This document shows positions 8,510 to 16,351 of a DNA stretch of 64,000 nucleotides, piece after piece. Source of the stretch: UBA4085 sp964556755 (GTDB lineage: Bacteria > Acidobacteriota > Aminicenantia > Aminicenantales > UBA4085); assembly GCA_964556755.1 (NCBI GenBank), contig CAZKXI010000002.1:1-64000 (forward strand). The letters run 5' to 3'. Positions within the stretch are counted from its first letter, which is position 1. Every line of letters begins with the position of its first letter. A program made the translations under genes and the position numbers. Below the pieces are notes generated by a model, which did no database searches, was not told where the DNA came from, and saw only the letters and a program-made list of their open reading frames with translations.

Positions 8510-9220
8510 ATGAGGGAGACCGAGATCAAGGTCCCGATCGCCGATCCCAAGGCCTTGCGGGCCAGGCTGCTGGCGCTGGGCGCCGAGGTCAGGCGGGAGC
8601 GCCACCGCGAGAGCAATGTCCTCTTCGACTTCCCCGACGGGCGCCTGCGCAGCCGGGGCTGCGCCCTGCGCCTCCGCCTGGCCGGGCGCCGCGTCTACCT
8701 GGCCTTCAAAGGCCCGGCGGGCAAGGAGCGGCGCTTCAAGTCCCGCGAGGAGTTCGAGATCGAGGTGCGGGGCCTGCGTCCGGCCCGCCGGATCCTCCAA
8801 CGTCTGGGCTTGCGCCCGGTCTTCCGCTACGCCAAGCAGCGCACGGATCTGCGCCTGAACAAGGTGGCCGTGTCCCTGGATGAGACGGCATTGGGCTTCT
8901 TCGCCGAGCTGGAGGGAGAGAGGCCCGCCATCGCCCGGCTGGCCGAGAGGCTGGAGATGCCGTCCCGGAGCTGGATCGCGAAAAGCTACGTCCGGATGCT
9001 GGCCGAAGCCGGCTATCCGGAGGGGACGACTCACTCGTCGCCGCGGTCCTCGCCGTCCTCGTCCGGCAGCTCGTCGAACTCGGCCCCCTCTTCCTCGCCG
9101 GGCTCGGCGCCCTCTTCGGCCTCGTCATCCCCGCCGCCGCCGGCGTCGAGGTCGTCGGCCTCGTCATCGGGGGTAAAGACCTGCTCGTCGGCCTCCAAGA
9201 GGTCCTCGGGCCGAACCTGA
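8510..9220 (+). CDS. CYTH domain protein (class IV adenylate cyclase/thiamine triphosphatase-like)
   Basis: Residues 1 to about 170 form a CYTH domain: ETEIKVPI supplies the ExExK triphosphate-binding signature at the N-terminus, followed by basic and acidic strands (FKSREEFEIEV, FAELEGERP). CYTH enzymes bind a triphosphate with divalent metal and hydrolyse or cyclise it. Without the structure the substrate is open, with inorganic triphosphate, ThTP or ATP as candidates. From about residue 172 the frame becomes a Ser/Pro-rich tail that is simply the antisense of the rpoZ acidic tail, overlapping that gene by 190 bp. The functional protein is probably the first 170 residues. It abuts the synthase stop codon and is likely translationally coupled. 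Confidence 0.85.
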   Translation: MRETEIKVPIADPKALRARLLALGAEVRRERHRESNVLFDFPDGRLRSRGCALRLRLAGRRVYLAFKGPAGKERRFKSREEFEIEVRGLRPARRILQRLGLRPVFRYAKQRTDLRLNKVAVSLDETALGFFAELEGERPAIARLAERLEMPSRSWIAKSYVRMLAEAGYPEGTTHSSPRSSPSSSGSSSNSAPSSSPGSAPSSASSSPPPPASRSSASSSGVKTCSSASKRSSGRT

Positions 9221-9390
9221 AGGATGTCGAAGTCGATCAGCCCCTCCCGCACCTCGGTCTGGGCGATGCGGATGGGGTTGCGGGACTTGGTCCGTATCTT
9301 GACCTTGGCGCCTTTGAGGAGCTGCTTGGCGCGCTTGGACGCCACGATGACGAAGCGGAACTTGCTGTCGAGCTTTCCATACGTCTGCAA
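9031..9390 (-). CDS. rpoZ: RNA polymerase omega subunit with long acidic tail
   Basis: Omega assists assembly of the RNA polymerase core by binding beta-prime. The family core is seen in SKFRFVIVASKRAKQLL and NPIRIAQTEVREG. After about residue 75 the chain is an unusual Asp/Glu/Gly-rich tail (for example GEEEGAEFDELPDEDGED), making 119 residues against about 70-90 in most bacteria. No ATG is in frame. The start is TTG 9390, supported by AAGGAG nine bases upstream. Its 3' half lies antisense to the CYTH gene. It has its own promoter. Confidence 0.9.
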   Translation of the reverse strand: MQTYGKLDSKFRFVIVASKRAKQLLKGAKVKIRTKSRNPIRIAQTEVREGLIDFDILQVRPEDLLEADEQVFTPDDEADDLDAGGGGDDEAEEGAEPGEEEGAEFDELPDEDGEDRGDE

Positions 9391-9432
9391 AGGCGCGATC
9401 TCCTTGGGTCGGGATAGTGAGAAAGGACGCCC

Positions 9433-9461
9433 ATCTTACCAGAAATCGGCCGGCCTGACAA
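9433..9461 (-). promoter_or_regulatory. rpoZ promoter
   Basis: Reading the minus strand: TTGTCA (9461-9456), exactly 17 bp, then TAAGAT (9438-9433), about 43 bp before the TTG start. Confidence 0.65.
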
Positions 9462-9505
9462 GACGGCTTGAGCCCGGCCCCGTTTTCCCCTAAGATGGAC
9501 CTCCC

Positions 9506-9745
9506 ATGAGCGACTCCGAGCGCCAAGAGCCCGACCGCGATCCGGTCCTGGCCCGCAAGACCTGCCGGCCTTGCGCCATCGAGGATGCGGACGCCCCTCC
9601 GACCGGATGGTCGAAGCTGAAGCGCCTCTTCCGCCGCCGGAGGCGCCGGGCATCCGAGACGGCGGACCTGCCGCCGCTGGAGCCCGAATCCATCCCCGAG
9701 CCGCCGGATGAGCCGCCCCGCCACGAAGGGCCCGACTCCTTCTGA
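9506..9745 (+). CDS. small basic protein of unknown function
   Basis: This 79-residue frame has a CRPC motif near residue 20 (ARKTCRPCAIED), a run of eight basic residues (FRRRRRR) and a Pro/Glu-rich tail. The first 30 residues recall the N-terminus of pterin carbinolamine dehydratases, which carry a similar CxPC, but the catalytic part is absent, so I do not assign that function. Its last 38 bases overlap the start of the UvrA-like gene, suggesting coupling. There is no strong ribosome-binding site, so it is a possible rather than certain gene. Confidence 0.45.
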   Translation: MSDSERQEPDRDPVLARKTCRPCAIEDADAPPTGWSKLKRLFRRRRRRASETADLPPLEPESIPEPPDEPPRHEGPDSF

Positions 9746-12700
9746 TCCGTCCCCTTCGGGCCCCCTGGCTCTCCGCGTCCGGGGAGCCCGGCAGAACAAC
9801 CTCCGGGCCCTGGATGCCGACATCCCCCATGACCGCCTGACGGTCATCACCGGCGTCTCGGGCTCGGGCAAGTCGTCCCTGGCCTACGACGTCATCTTCC
9901 GGGAGGCCCAGCGCCGCTACCTGGAGGCCTTCTCGGCCTCGGCCCGGATGGCCCTGGGCAAGCTCATGCGTCCCGAGGTCGACCACATCGAGGGGCTCCG
10001 CCCGGCCCTGGCCGTCTCGCAGCGGACGACCGTCTCGGGGCCGCGCTCGACGGTCGGCACCCTGACCGAGCTCTACGACCTGCTGCGCCTGCTGATGGCC
10101 CGCCTCGGCCGGCCGCCGGAAGGATCCGGCTTCAAGCTGGAGCGGAGCTTGTTCTCGTTCAACGCCCCTTCCGGCGCCTGCCCGGCCTGCCGCGGCCTGG
10201 GCCTGGAGGACCGGATCGATCCCGATCTCCTGATCGCCGATCCCTCCCTCTCGCTCCGCCAGGGCGCCTTGGCCTTGACGACTCCCAACGGCTACATCAT
10301 CTACAGCCAAGTGACCATGGATGTGCTCGACGCCGTCTGCCGGGCCCATGGCTTCGACGTCGATACGCCCTGGCGCGATCTGGGAGAGGACGCTCGCCGG
10401 ATCGTCCTGGAAGGCTCCGATAGGATCCGCATCCCCTACGGCAAGCACCCCCTGGAGTCCCGGCTCCGCTGGAAGGGCATCACGGCCCGGCCGCGGCAGG
10501 AAGGCTTCTACAAGGGCATCCTGCCGGTCATGGAAGCCATCCTGCGGAGCAAGAGAAACGACGGCATCCTGCGCTACGCCCGGTCGCTCCCCTGCCGGTC
10601 CTGCGGCGGCCGGCGGTTGAGGCCGGAGGCCCTGGCCGTGCTCTTCCACGGCCGCTCCATCGCCGACTGGTCGGCCCTGACCATCGCCGGCCTCGCTGAA
10701 GCCTTCGCCCGGATCGGCTTCGGTCCGGACGAAGCGGAGATCGGGGAAGCCGTCCGGCGGGCGATTCTCGGCCGGACGCGGATCCTCCTCGACCTGGGCT
10801 TGGGACACCTGGCCCTCGATCGCGGCTCGGCGTCCCTCTCGGGCGGCGAAGCCCAGCGGATCCGCTTGGCCGGCCAGGCCGCCGGCGGCCTGCGCGGCGT
10901 CCTCCTCGTCCTCGACGAGCCGACGGCGGGACTTCATCCCGACGAGACGGCGGGCTTGATCCGGGTCTTGCGGACCCTGCGCGACGAGGGCAACACCGTC
11001 CTGGTCGTCGAGCATGACGAGGATGTGATCCGGGCGGCTGATCACGTCCTGGAGCTCGGGCCGGGGCCGGGACTTGCGGGGGGAACGGTCGTCTACGCGG
11101 GACCGCCGCGGCGACCCGCGAAGGCCGGAAGCCCGGTCCCTTTCCTCCGCCCGGAGACCGGTCTCCTGACCGTCCGGGAGGCCCGCCTGAGGAACCTCCG
11201 CTCGATTACGGTCTCTTTCCGGATCGGGGCCCTGAACGCCGTCGCCGGCCCGGCCGGCGCGGGCAAGTCGAGCCTCGTTCACGCCGTCCTGGCCGAGCGT
11301 CTCCGCCGAAAGGCCTGGGGCCCGGGACCGGACGCGGCGGGGATCGAGGCGCCGGGCGGAGGGCTTCGTCTCGTGGAGATCGACCAAGCCCCGATCGGGA
11401 GGACCCCGCGCTCGAATCCGGCCACCTATACGGGGATCTCGGATCGTATCCGCGACCTTTTCGCGGCGTCGCCCGAGGCCCGCTCCCGCGGCTTCGGCCG
11501 CGGCCGCTTCTCCTTCAACACCCCGGGCGGGCGCTGCGAGCGATGCCTGGGCGCGGGCTGGGAATCCGTGGGCCTGCATTTCTTGGGCGATGTCGACGCG
11601 CCCTGCCCGGCCTGCGGAACCCGCCGCTTCAACGCCCCGACTCTGGAGGTCCGTCTCCGGGGCCGCGATATCCACCAGGTCCTGGAGATGACCGTCGACG
11701 AGGCGGCCGCTTTCTTCGCCGACCAAGGCCGGATCGCCTCCGATCTCGGCTGGCTCGTCCGGCTCGGGCTCGGCTATCTCAAGCTGGGTCAGAGCTCGAC
11801 CACCCTCTCCGGCGGCGAAGCCCAGCGCGTCAAGCTGGCCTCGGAGCTGATGCGGCCGGAGAAGGGGCCGGCGGTGTTCCTCCTCGACGAGCCGACGACG
11901 GGCCTCCACCGCCGCGATACCGAGGCCCTTCTGTCCGCCCTGGACGGCTTGGCCCGGCGCGGCCATACCATCATCGCCATCGAGAATGATCCCTGGTTCA
12001 TCAAGTCGGTCGACCACCTCGTCGAGCTGGGGCCGGGCGCTGGACCGGCCGGCGGGAGCGTCCTCTTCGCCGGAAGCCCGGCCGAGGCGGCCGAGCGAGG
12101 CGATGGGCCGATGGGTCGGGCCCTGGCCCGGCTGGCCCATCCCGAGGACGTCCCGCCTCTCCCGCCCGGGCCGGACGCGACCGCCGCGCCGATCCGCCTC
12201 CGCGGCGTGGTCACCCACAACCTCAAGTCGATCGATGTCGAGATTCCCGCCGGGCGGATGACGGCCGTCACCGGCCCGTCCGGCAGCGGCAAGTCCTCGC
12301 TGGCTTTCGATACGCTCTACGCCGAGTCCAGGCGCCGCTTCCTGGAGGGCTTCTCGACTTTCGTCCGCGACCGGTTGGAGGCCGGGGAAAAGGCCGATTT
12401 GGATTCCGCCTCGGGCTTGACGCCGCCGCTCGCCGTCGGGCCGCGCACGGCCGGCCGACATCCGCGCTCGACGGTCGGAACCATGACCGAGATCTACGAC
12501 TATGTCCGCCTGCTCTTCTCCCGAGCCAGCCGGGATCCGGCCGGGCGCGAGCCTTGCGGGCTTCCGGCCGCGGCCTTCTCCTTCAACTCCGAGGAGGGCG
12601 CCTGCCCCCGTTGCGGCGGCCTGGGCCTTCTGACCGCGGCCGAGCCCGAAGCCCTCATCAGCCATCCCGAGAAGCCGCTGACCGGAGGAGCCATGGACGG

Positions 12701-14612
12701 CCACAAGACGGGCCGCTTCTACGGCGAGCCGCACGGGCGCTACGTGGCCGCCCTGCGGGCGGCCGGAGAGGCGGCCGGGATCGACTTCTCGGTCCCATTC
12801 CGCGAGCTCGGGCCCGAGGCGCGGCGCCTAGCCCTGGAAGGCAGCGGCGACCGCGTCTACGACATCGTCTGGTCCTACAAGCGGGGGCGCCGGGCCGGAG
12901 ACTTCCGCTTTCGGGGGCCCTGGCCCGGCCTGGCCGGGCTGATCGAAGAAGAGTATGCCCGCAAGCACGCCGATGCGAGGAGTGAGGCCCTGCGGCCTTT
13001 CCTGAAGCGGATCGTCTGCCCGGCCTGCCGCGGGGGGCGCTTGAAGCCGGAGGCCCTGGCCGTGACGTTCCTCGGCTGCTCCATCCGCGAGCTGAGCTCC
13101 CTCGGCGCCGAGGCCGGCGTCCTCCGCCTCTCCGACGAGAGGGCCCTGTCCGGGCTGGGCCCCCGCGCCGCGGCGGCTTCAGCCGAGATCCTGCCCGAAA
13201 TCCTCCGCCGTCTTCGGCTCCTGGCCCAGGTCGGATTGGGATACCTGTCTCTCGATCGGCGCGCGGAGACTCTCTCGGGCGGAGAGCACCAGCGGCTGCG
13301 ACTGGCCTCGCTTTGGGGCGCCCGCCTGACCGGAGTGACCTACGTCCTGGACGAGCCCACGCTGGGCCTGCACGCTCGGGATACCAGCCGCCTGATCGGC
13401 TCCCTGAAGGGGCTGGCGGCCGAGAGCAACACCGTGGTGGTGGTGGAGCACGACATGGAGCTCATCGCCGCGGCCGACCACGTCATCGAGCTCGGCCCGG
13501 GAGCCGGCCGTGACGGCGGATTCCTCGTGGCCCAGGGGCCGCCGTCCAGCCTCCCCTCCCGGCCGGCCTCGGCCACGGGAAGGAGCCTACGAGGCGCCGT
13601 CTCTCGGCCCGAGCCGCTTCCGGCCGATCCCGGCCCGGGCATCTTCGTTCACGGCGCCGCGGCCAACAACCTGAAAGGCGTCGATGCGGCCATCCCCTCC
13701 CGGGCCATGACCGCGATCACCGGCGTCTCGGGCAGCGGGAAGACCAGCCTGATCCGGGATGTGCTGCTCGCCTCGTCCCGGGCCGGTCGGGCCGTCGGGT
13801 GCGGTTCCATCGAGGGCCTGGACCGCTTCGCCCGGATCATTCCCGTGGACCAGTCGCCGCTGGCGGCCAGCCCCCTGTCCAGCCCGGCAACCTACCTGCG
13901 CCTGCTCGATCCCATCCGGGGCCTGTTCGCGGGAACGGAGGAAGCGCGGAGCCGAGGCCTCGACAAGTCCGCTTTCTCGTATCTGACCGCGGCCGGACGC
14001 TGCCCCGCGTGCGGCGGCGCGGGCGCGGTCAAGGCCGGCCTGGATTTTCTCGGCGAGGCTGAGGTGGAATGCCGGGCTTGCCGGGGGCTTCGGTACCGTC
14101 CCGAGGTCTTGGAAGCCCGGTGGCAGGGATTGACGATCGCCGAAGCCCTCGCCATGCCCCTGGCCAGAGCCGGGGCGGTCTTCTCCGGGCTTCCCGCCGT
14201 CGTCCGGGCGGGCGCCGCGGCGGAAGAGATCGGTCTCGGCTACTTGGAGATCGGCCGCACCCTCGACACCTTGGCCGAAGGAGAAGCCCGGCGCCTGAAG
14301 CTGATCGAAGCCATCGCGGCTCCCGGGCCCGGCCCGGCTCTCTTCCTCTTGGACGAGCCCGCGGCCGGGCTGGCGGCCGGCGAGACCGATCTTTTGGCGA
14401 TCGCCTTGGCCCGACTTCTTCGCGGCGGCCACACGCTGGTCGTCGTCGGCCACGACCTGGGCCTTATAGCCCGGGCTCACCGGGTCATCGACTTGGGTCC
14501 CGAGGGGGGCGAAGCCGGCGGCCGGGTCGTGGCGGCCGGATCGCCGGCCGAGATCGAAGGCGCTCGCAATTCGGCCACGGGAGCCGCTCTGCGGCGCCGC
14601 TTCGGCGGTTGA
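9708..14612 (+). CDS. double-length UvrA-like ABC ATPase (four cassettes, no UvrB-binding domain)
   Basis: The 1634-residue protein is a tandem fusion of two UvrA-like halves. Walker A motifs lie near residues 50 (GVSGSGKSS), 513 (GPAGAGKSS), 854 (GPSGSGKSS) and 1337 (GVSGSGKTS). ABC signatures lie near 376, 700 and 1188 (LSGGE), but the fourth near 1520 is degenerate (LAEGEARR). Walker B DEP motifs follow each. CxxC zinc pairs are present in every cassette (CPAC, CRSC, CERC, CPAC and so on). In both halves RSTVGT(L/M)TE(L/I)YD is followed almost at once by the FSFN zinc module, so the roughly 100-residue UvrB-binding domain of UvrA1 is absent. That makes it UvrA2-like: DNA-damage tolerance or binding is more likely than classical excision. 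Start is ATG 9708, overlapping the small upstream gene. Confidence 0.9.
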   Translation: MSRPATKGPTPSDPSPSGPLALRVRGARQNNLRALDADIPHDRLTVITGVSGSGKSSLAYDVIFREAQRRYLEAFSASARMALGKLMRPEVDHIEGLRPALAVSQRTTVSGPRSTVGTLTELYDLLRLLMARLGRPPEGSGFKLERSLFSFNAPSGACPACRGLGLEDRIDPDLLIADPSLSLRQGALALTTPNGYIIYSQVTMDVLDAVCRAHGFDVDTPWRDLGEDARRIVLEGSDRIRIPYGKHPLESRLRWKGITARPRQEGFYKGILPVMEAILRSKRNDGILRYARSLPCRSCGGRRLRPEALAVLFHGRSIADWSALTIAGLAEAFARIGFGPDEAEIGEAVRRAILGRTRILLDLGLGHLALDRGSASLSGGEAQRIRLAGQAAGGLRGVLLVLDEPTAGLHPDETAGLIRVLRTLRDEGNTVLVVEHDEDVIRAADHVLELGPGPGLAGGTVVYAGPPRRPAKAGSPVPFLRPETGLLTVREARLRNLRSITVSFRIGALNAVAGPAGAGKSSLVHAVLAERLRRKAWGPGPDAAGIEAPGGGLRLVEIDQAPIGRTPRSNPATYTGISDRIRDLFAASPEARSRGFGRGRFSFNTPGGRCERCLGAGWESVGLHFLGDVDAPCPACGTRRFNAPTLEVRLRGRDIHQVLEMTVDEAAAFFADQGRIASDLGWLVRLGLGYLKLGQSSTTLSGGEAQRVKLASELMRPEKGPAVFLLDEPTTGLHRRDTEALLSALDGLARRGHTIIAIENDPWFIKSVDHLVELGPGAGPAGGSVLFAGSPAEAAERGDGPMGRALARLAHPEDVPPLPPGPDATAAPIRLRGVVTHNLKSIDVEIPAGRMTAVTGPSGSGKSSLAFDTLYAESRRRFLEGFSTFVRDRLEAGEKADLDSASGLTPPLAVGPRTAGRHPRSTVGTMTEIYDYVRLLFSRASRDPAGREPCGLPAAAFSFNSEEGACPRCGGLGLLTAAEPEALISHPEKPLTGGAMDGHKTGRFYGEPHGRYVAALRAAGEAAGIDFSVPFRELGPEARRLALEGSGDRVYDIVWSYKRGRRAGDFRFRGPWPGLAGLIEEEYARKHADARSEALRPFLKRIVCPACRGGRLKPEALAVTFLGCSIRELSSLGAEAGVLRLSDERALSGLGPRAAAASAEILPEILRRLRLLAQVGLGYLSLDRRAETLSGGEHQRLRLASLWGARLTGVTYVLDEPTLGLHARDTSRLIGSLKGLAAESNTVVVVEHDMELIAAADHVIELGPGAGRDGGFLVAQGPPSSLPSRPASATGRSLRGAVSRPEPLPADPGPGIFVHGAAANNLKGVDAAIPSRAMTAITGVSGSGKTSLIRDVLLASSRAGRAVGCGSIEGLDRFARIIPVDQSPLAASPLSSPATYLRLLDPIRGLFAGTEEARSRGLDKSAFSYLTAAGRCPACGGAGAVKAGLDFLGEAEVECRACRGLRYRPEVLEARWQGLTIAEALAMPLARAGAVFSGLPAVVRAGAAAEEIGLGYLEIGRTLDTLAEGEARRLKLIEAIAAPGPGPALFLLDEPAAGLAAGETDLLAIALARLLRGGHTLVVVGHDLGLIARAHRVIDLGPEGGEAGGRVVAAGSPAEIEGARNSATGAALRRRFGG

Positions 14613-14628
14613 GTCTCCCCGGCCCTAA

Positions 14629-15063
14629 TCAGAAGGCCCCGAGCTGGCAGCCCTTGATCCGCAGCTTCAGCTTGTCGGCGATGAATCCGGCCTGCATGCG
14701 CCCGAGGCCGTGGGAAGCGGCGGCCCGCCAGATCGCCAAGCACGAGATCGATCCGTCGGCTCCGGCGGCCGCGAGCAGATCCGCCTCCAAGCCCGGCGGG
14801 ACGGGCCGCGAAGCCGAGCCGGCCGCCGCCCATCCCTTGGCATGGCCGGGATACCCGAAGACGCCGATCTGGCATTCGGTCAGGCGGAGCCGCAGCGCGT
14901 CCATGGTCCGTCCGATCCGGGCCGGCGGCAGTTCCAGTCGCTCGGCCGCGGCGAAGGCGTCGGCGCAGGACAGCAGGCCCTCCCGCAGGCGGCCGCGGAC
15001 CTCCCTCTCGATGTTTGGCTCCGGCCTCCAGTCGTCGGGGATCGTCTTGTCATCGAGGGCCAT
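14629..15063 (-). CDS. protein with two similar helix-rich modules, function unknown
   Basis: The 144-residue protein contains two related modules ending in matching signatures: RLRLTECQIGVFGY (about residues 58-71) and KLKLRIKGCQLGAF at the C-terminus. Each is preceded by a similar alpha-helical stretch (LSCADAFAAAERL and ISCLAIWRAAASHGL). The pattern resembles duplicated winged-helix units seen in unnamed conserved proteins. DNA binding is only an inference. ATG 15063 is chosen over an in-frame GTG at 15072 because GAGGTG at 15075-15070 is its ribosome-binding site. It is convergent with the UvrA-like gene and divergent from the importer operon. Confidence 0.75.
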   Translation of the reverse strand: MALDDKTIPDDWRPEPNIEREVRGRLREGLLSCADAFAAAERLELPPARIGRTMDALRLRLTECQIGVFGYPGHAKGWAAAGSASRPVPPGLEADLLAAAGADGSISCLAIWRAAASHGLGRMQAGFIADKLKLRIKGCQLGAF

Positions 15064-15081
15064 GGCGCTCACCTCGCCCGT

Positions 15082-15110
15082 ATCCTAGATGCCGAGACGC
15101 CTGCTGTCAA
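15082..15110 (-). promoter_or_regulatory. promoter of the duplicated-module gene
   Basis: Minus strand: perfect TTGACA (15110-15105), 17-bp spacer, TAGGAT (15087-15082), 18 bp before ATG 15063. Confidence 0.7.
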
Positions 15111-15131
15111 ACCGTCCCGACGTGGTATAAT
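15104..15131 (+). promoter_or_regulatory. promoter of the ABC importer operon, back-to-back with the divergent one
   Basis: A perfect TATAAT at 15126-15131 has CTGTCA (15104-15109) 16 bp upstream, physically overlapping the opposite-strand -35 box. The 125-nt leader that follows is very GC-rich. I see no cobalamin-riboswitch B12 box in it. Confidence 0.5.
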
Positions 15132-15256
15132 CGCGCCTCTCCGATCCGCGCTCCCTAAAGGGCCGCCCGCTCCAAGGCACGCGGACGAAGCGCCGCCCGC
15201 GCGGCCCAAGGCCGTTCTGGAAACGGACCGGCCCCCCGACCGGAAAGGAGACGTCG

Positions 15257-16348
15257 ATGGACCGAAGACGCCGAGCCGCCGCCGCGGCGGCTCTTGCCCT
15301 GATCCTCATACCTCTCGGCTCGCCCCGCCCGGCCACGGCCCAGGGCGTAACCCTCAAGGACGCCGCGGGCCGGACCGTCCGCTTGGCCGCCCTGCCCCGG
15401 CGCATCATCGCCATCGGCGAGGGGCCCTACATCCTGGCCCATCTGCTCTACATGTTCCCCGAGGGCCGCGCCCGGATGCTGGGCATGGAGCGCCGGGGGC
15501 CGATCGCCTCCGAGTTTCTTCCGCTCGTCGATCCCGGCTTCGAGTTCGAAAAGCAGTTCCTGGCCACGAATCCCGGGCCGGAGCAGATCGCTCCCTACAA
15601 GCCCGACCTGGTCCTCGTCCGAGGCACCAAGACCGATGCCCGCGCCTTGGCCCTGGCCCGAATCGGCATTCCCGTCGTCTATCTGGATACCGAGGACTTC
15701 GAGGGATATGCCCGCGACCTGAGGCTTCTGGGCCAGATCCTGGGAAACCCCAAGCGGGCCGAGGAGCTCGTCGACTTCTTCCGCGAAAGGCAGAAGGCGG
15801 TGGCTTCCGGCTTGGCCGGCCTGGGAGAGGCCGAGAAGCCGCGCCTCCTCCTGGCCATGGTCGTCCCCCGGGGCGAGCGGGTCGCCGTCCAGGTCCCGGC
15901 CCGGGGCTGGCTGCAGACCCGGATGGCGCTGACCGCGGGGGCCCGCCCCGTCTGGACGGATTCAGCCCAGCCCGCCTCCGGCTGGACGGTGGTCAACCTG
16001 GAGCAGATCGCCCGCTGGGACCCGGACCGGATCGATCTCATCGTCTGGCATTCCCTGGATCCGGCCGAGATCTTGGCCGAGTTCCGGGCCGATCCCCGCT
16101 GGGCCGCCCTCAAGGCCGTCAAGAGCGGAGAATTCAGGGTCTTCCCGGCCGACGCCTACGGCTGGGACCTGCCGGACCCGCGCTGGATCCTGGGCCTGCA
16201 GTGGCTGGCGGCCGGGCTCCACCCGAAGCGCTTCCCCGGCTTCGACATCGACCGCGAGATGGAGGCCTTCTTCGGGCGCCTGTTCGGCCTGGACCGGGCG
16301 GCCGTCGCCTCCCGCATCCGCCCCCTGATCCGGATGAAGCTGAGATAG
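15257..16348 (+). CDS. periplasmic substrate-binding protein of a BtuF/FecB-type ABC importer
   Basis: This 363-residue protein has a signal peptide (Arg-rich start, hydrophobic core, PATAQG) and the type III helical-backbone binding-protein layout. The first lobe has DAAGRTVRLAALPRRIIAIG and KPDLVLVRG, followed by a long linker helix and a second lobe containing VVNLEQIARWDPDRIDLIVW. Relatives bind cobalamin, haem or ferric siderophores for import. Residues deciding the ligand cannot be recognised here. There is no lipobox Cys, so it would be free in the periplasm. It is the first gene of a three-gene operon with permease and ATPase. Confidence 0.88.
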   Translation: MDRRRRAAAAAALALILIPLGSPRPATAQGVTLKDAAGRTVRLAALPRRIIAIGEGPYILAHLLYMFPEGRARMLGMERRGPIASEFLPLVDPGFEFEKQFLATNPGPEQIAPYKPDLVLVRGTKTDARALALARIGIPVVYLDTEDFEGYARDLRLLGQILGNPKRAEELVDFFRERQKAVASGLAGLGEAEKPRLLLAMVVPRGERVAVQVPARGWLQTRMALTAGARPVWTDSAQPASGWTVVNLEQIARWDPDRIDLIVWHSLDPAEILAEFRADPRWAALKAVKSGEFRVFPADAYGWDLPDPRWILGLQWLAAGLHPKRFPGFDIDREMEAFFGRLFGLDRAAVASRIRPLIRMKLR

Positions 16349-16351
16349 GCC

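Noticed and set aside
9506..9600. Pterin-4a-carbinolamine dehydratase call for the small gene
   Set aside because: Only a short CxPC-containing N-terminal similarity is seen; the catalytic His-rich region is absent.
9237..12734. A 1165-codon open frame on the minus strand opposite the UvrA-like gene, and many other long antisense frames
   Set aside because: High GC leaves antisense frames open. Their translations are low-complexity Gly/Arg/Ala/Pro-rich and match no family, while the opposite strand encodes clear domains.
15132..15256. Possible cobalamin riboswitch before the importer
   Set aside because: The 125-nt leader is GC-rich but I find no B12-box-like sequence, and it is short for that element.
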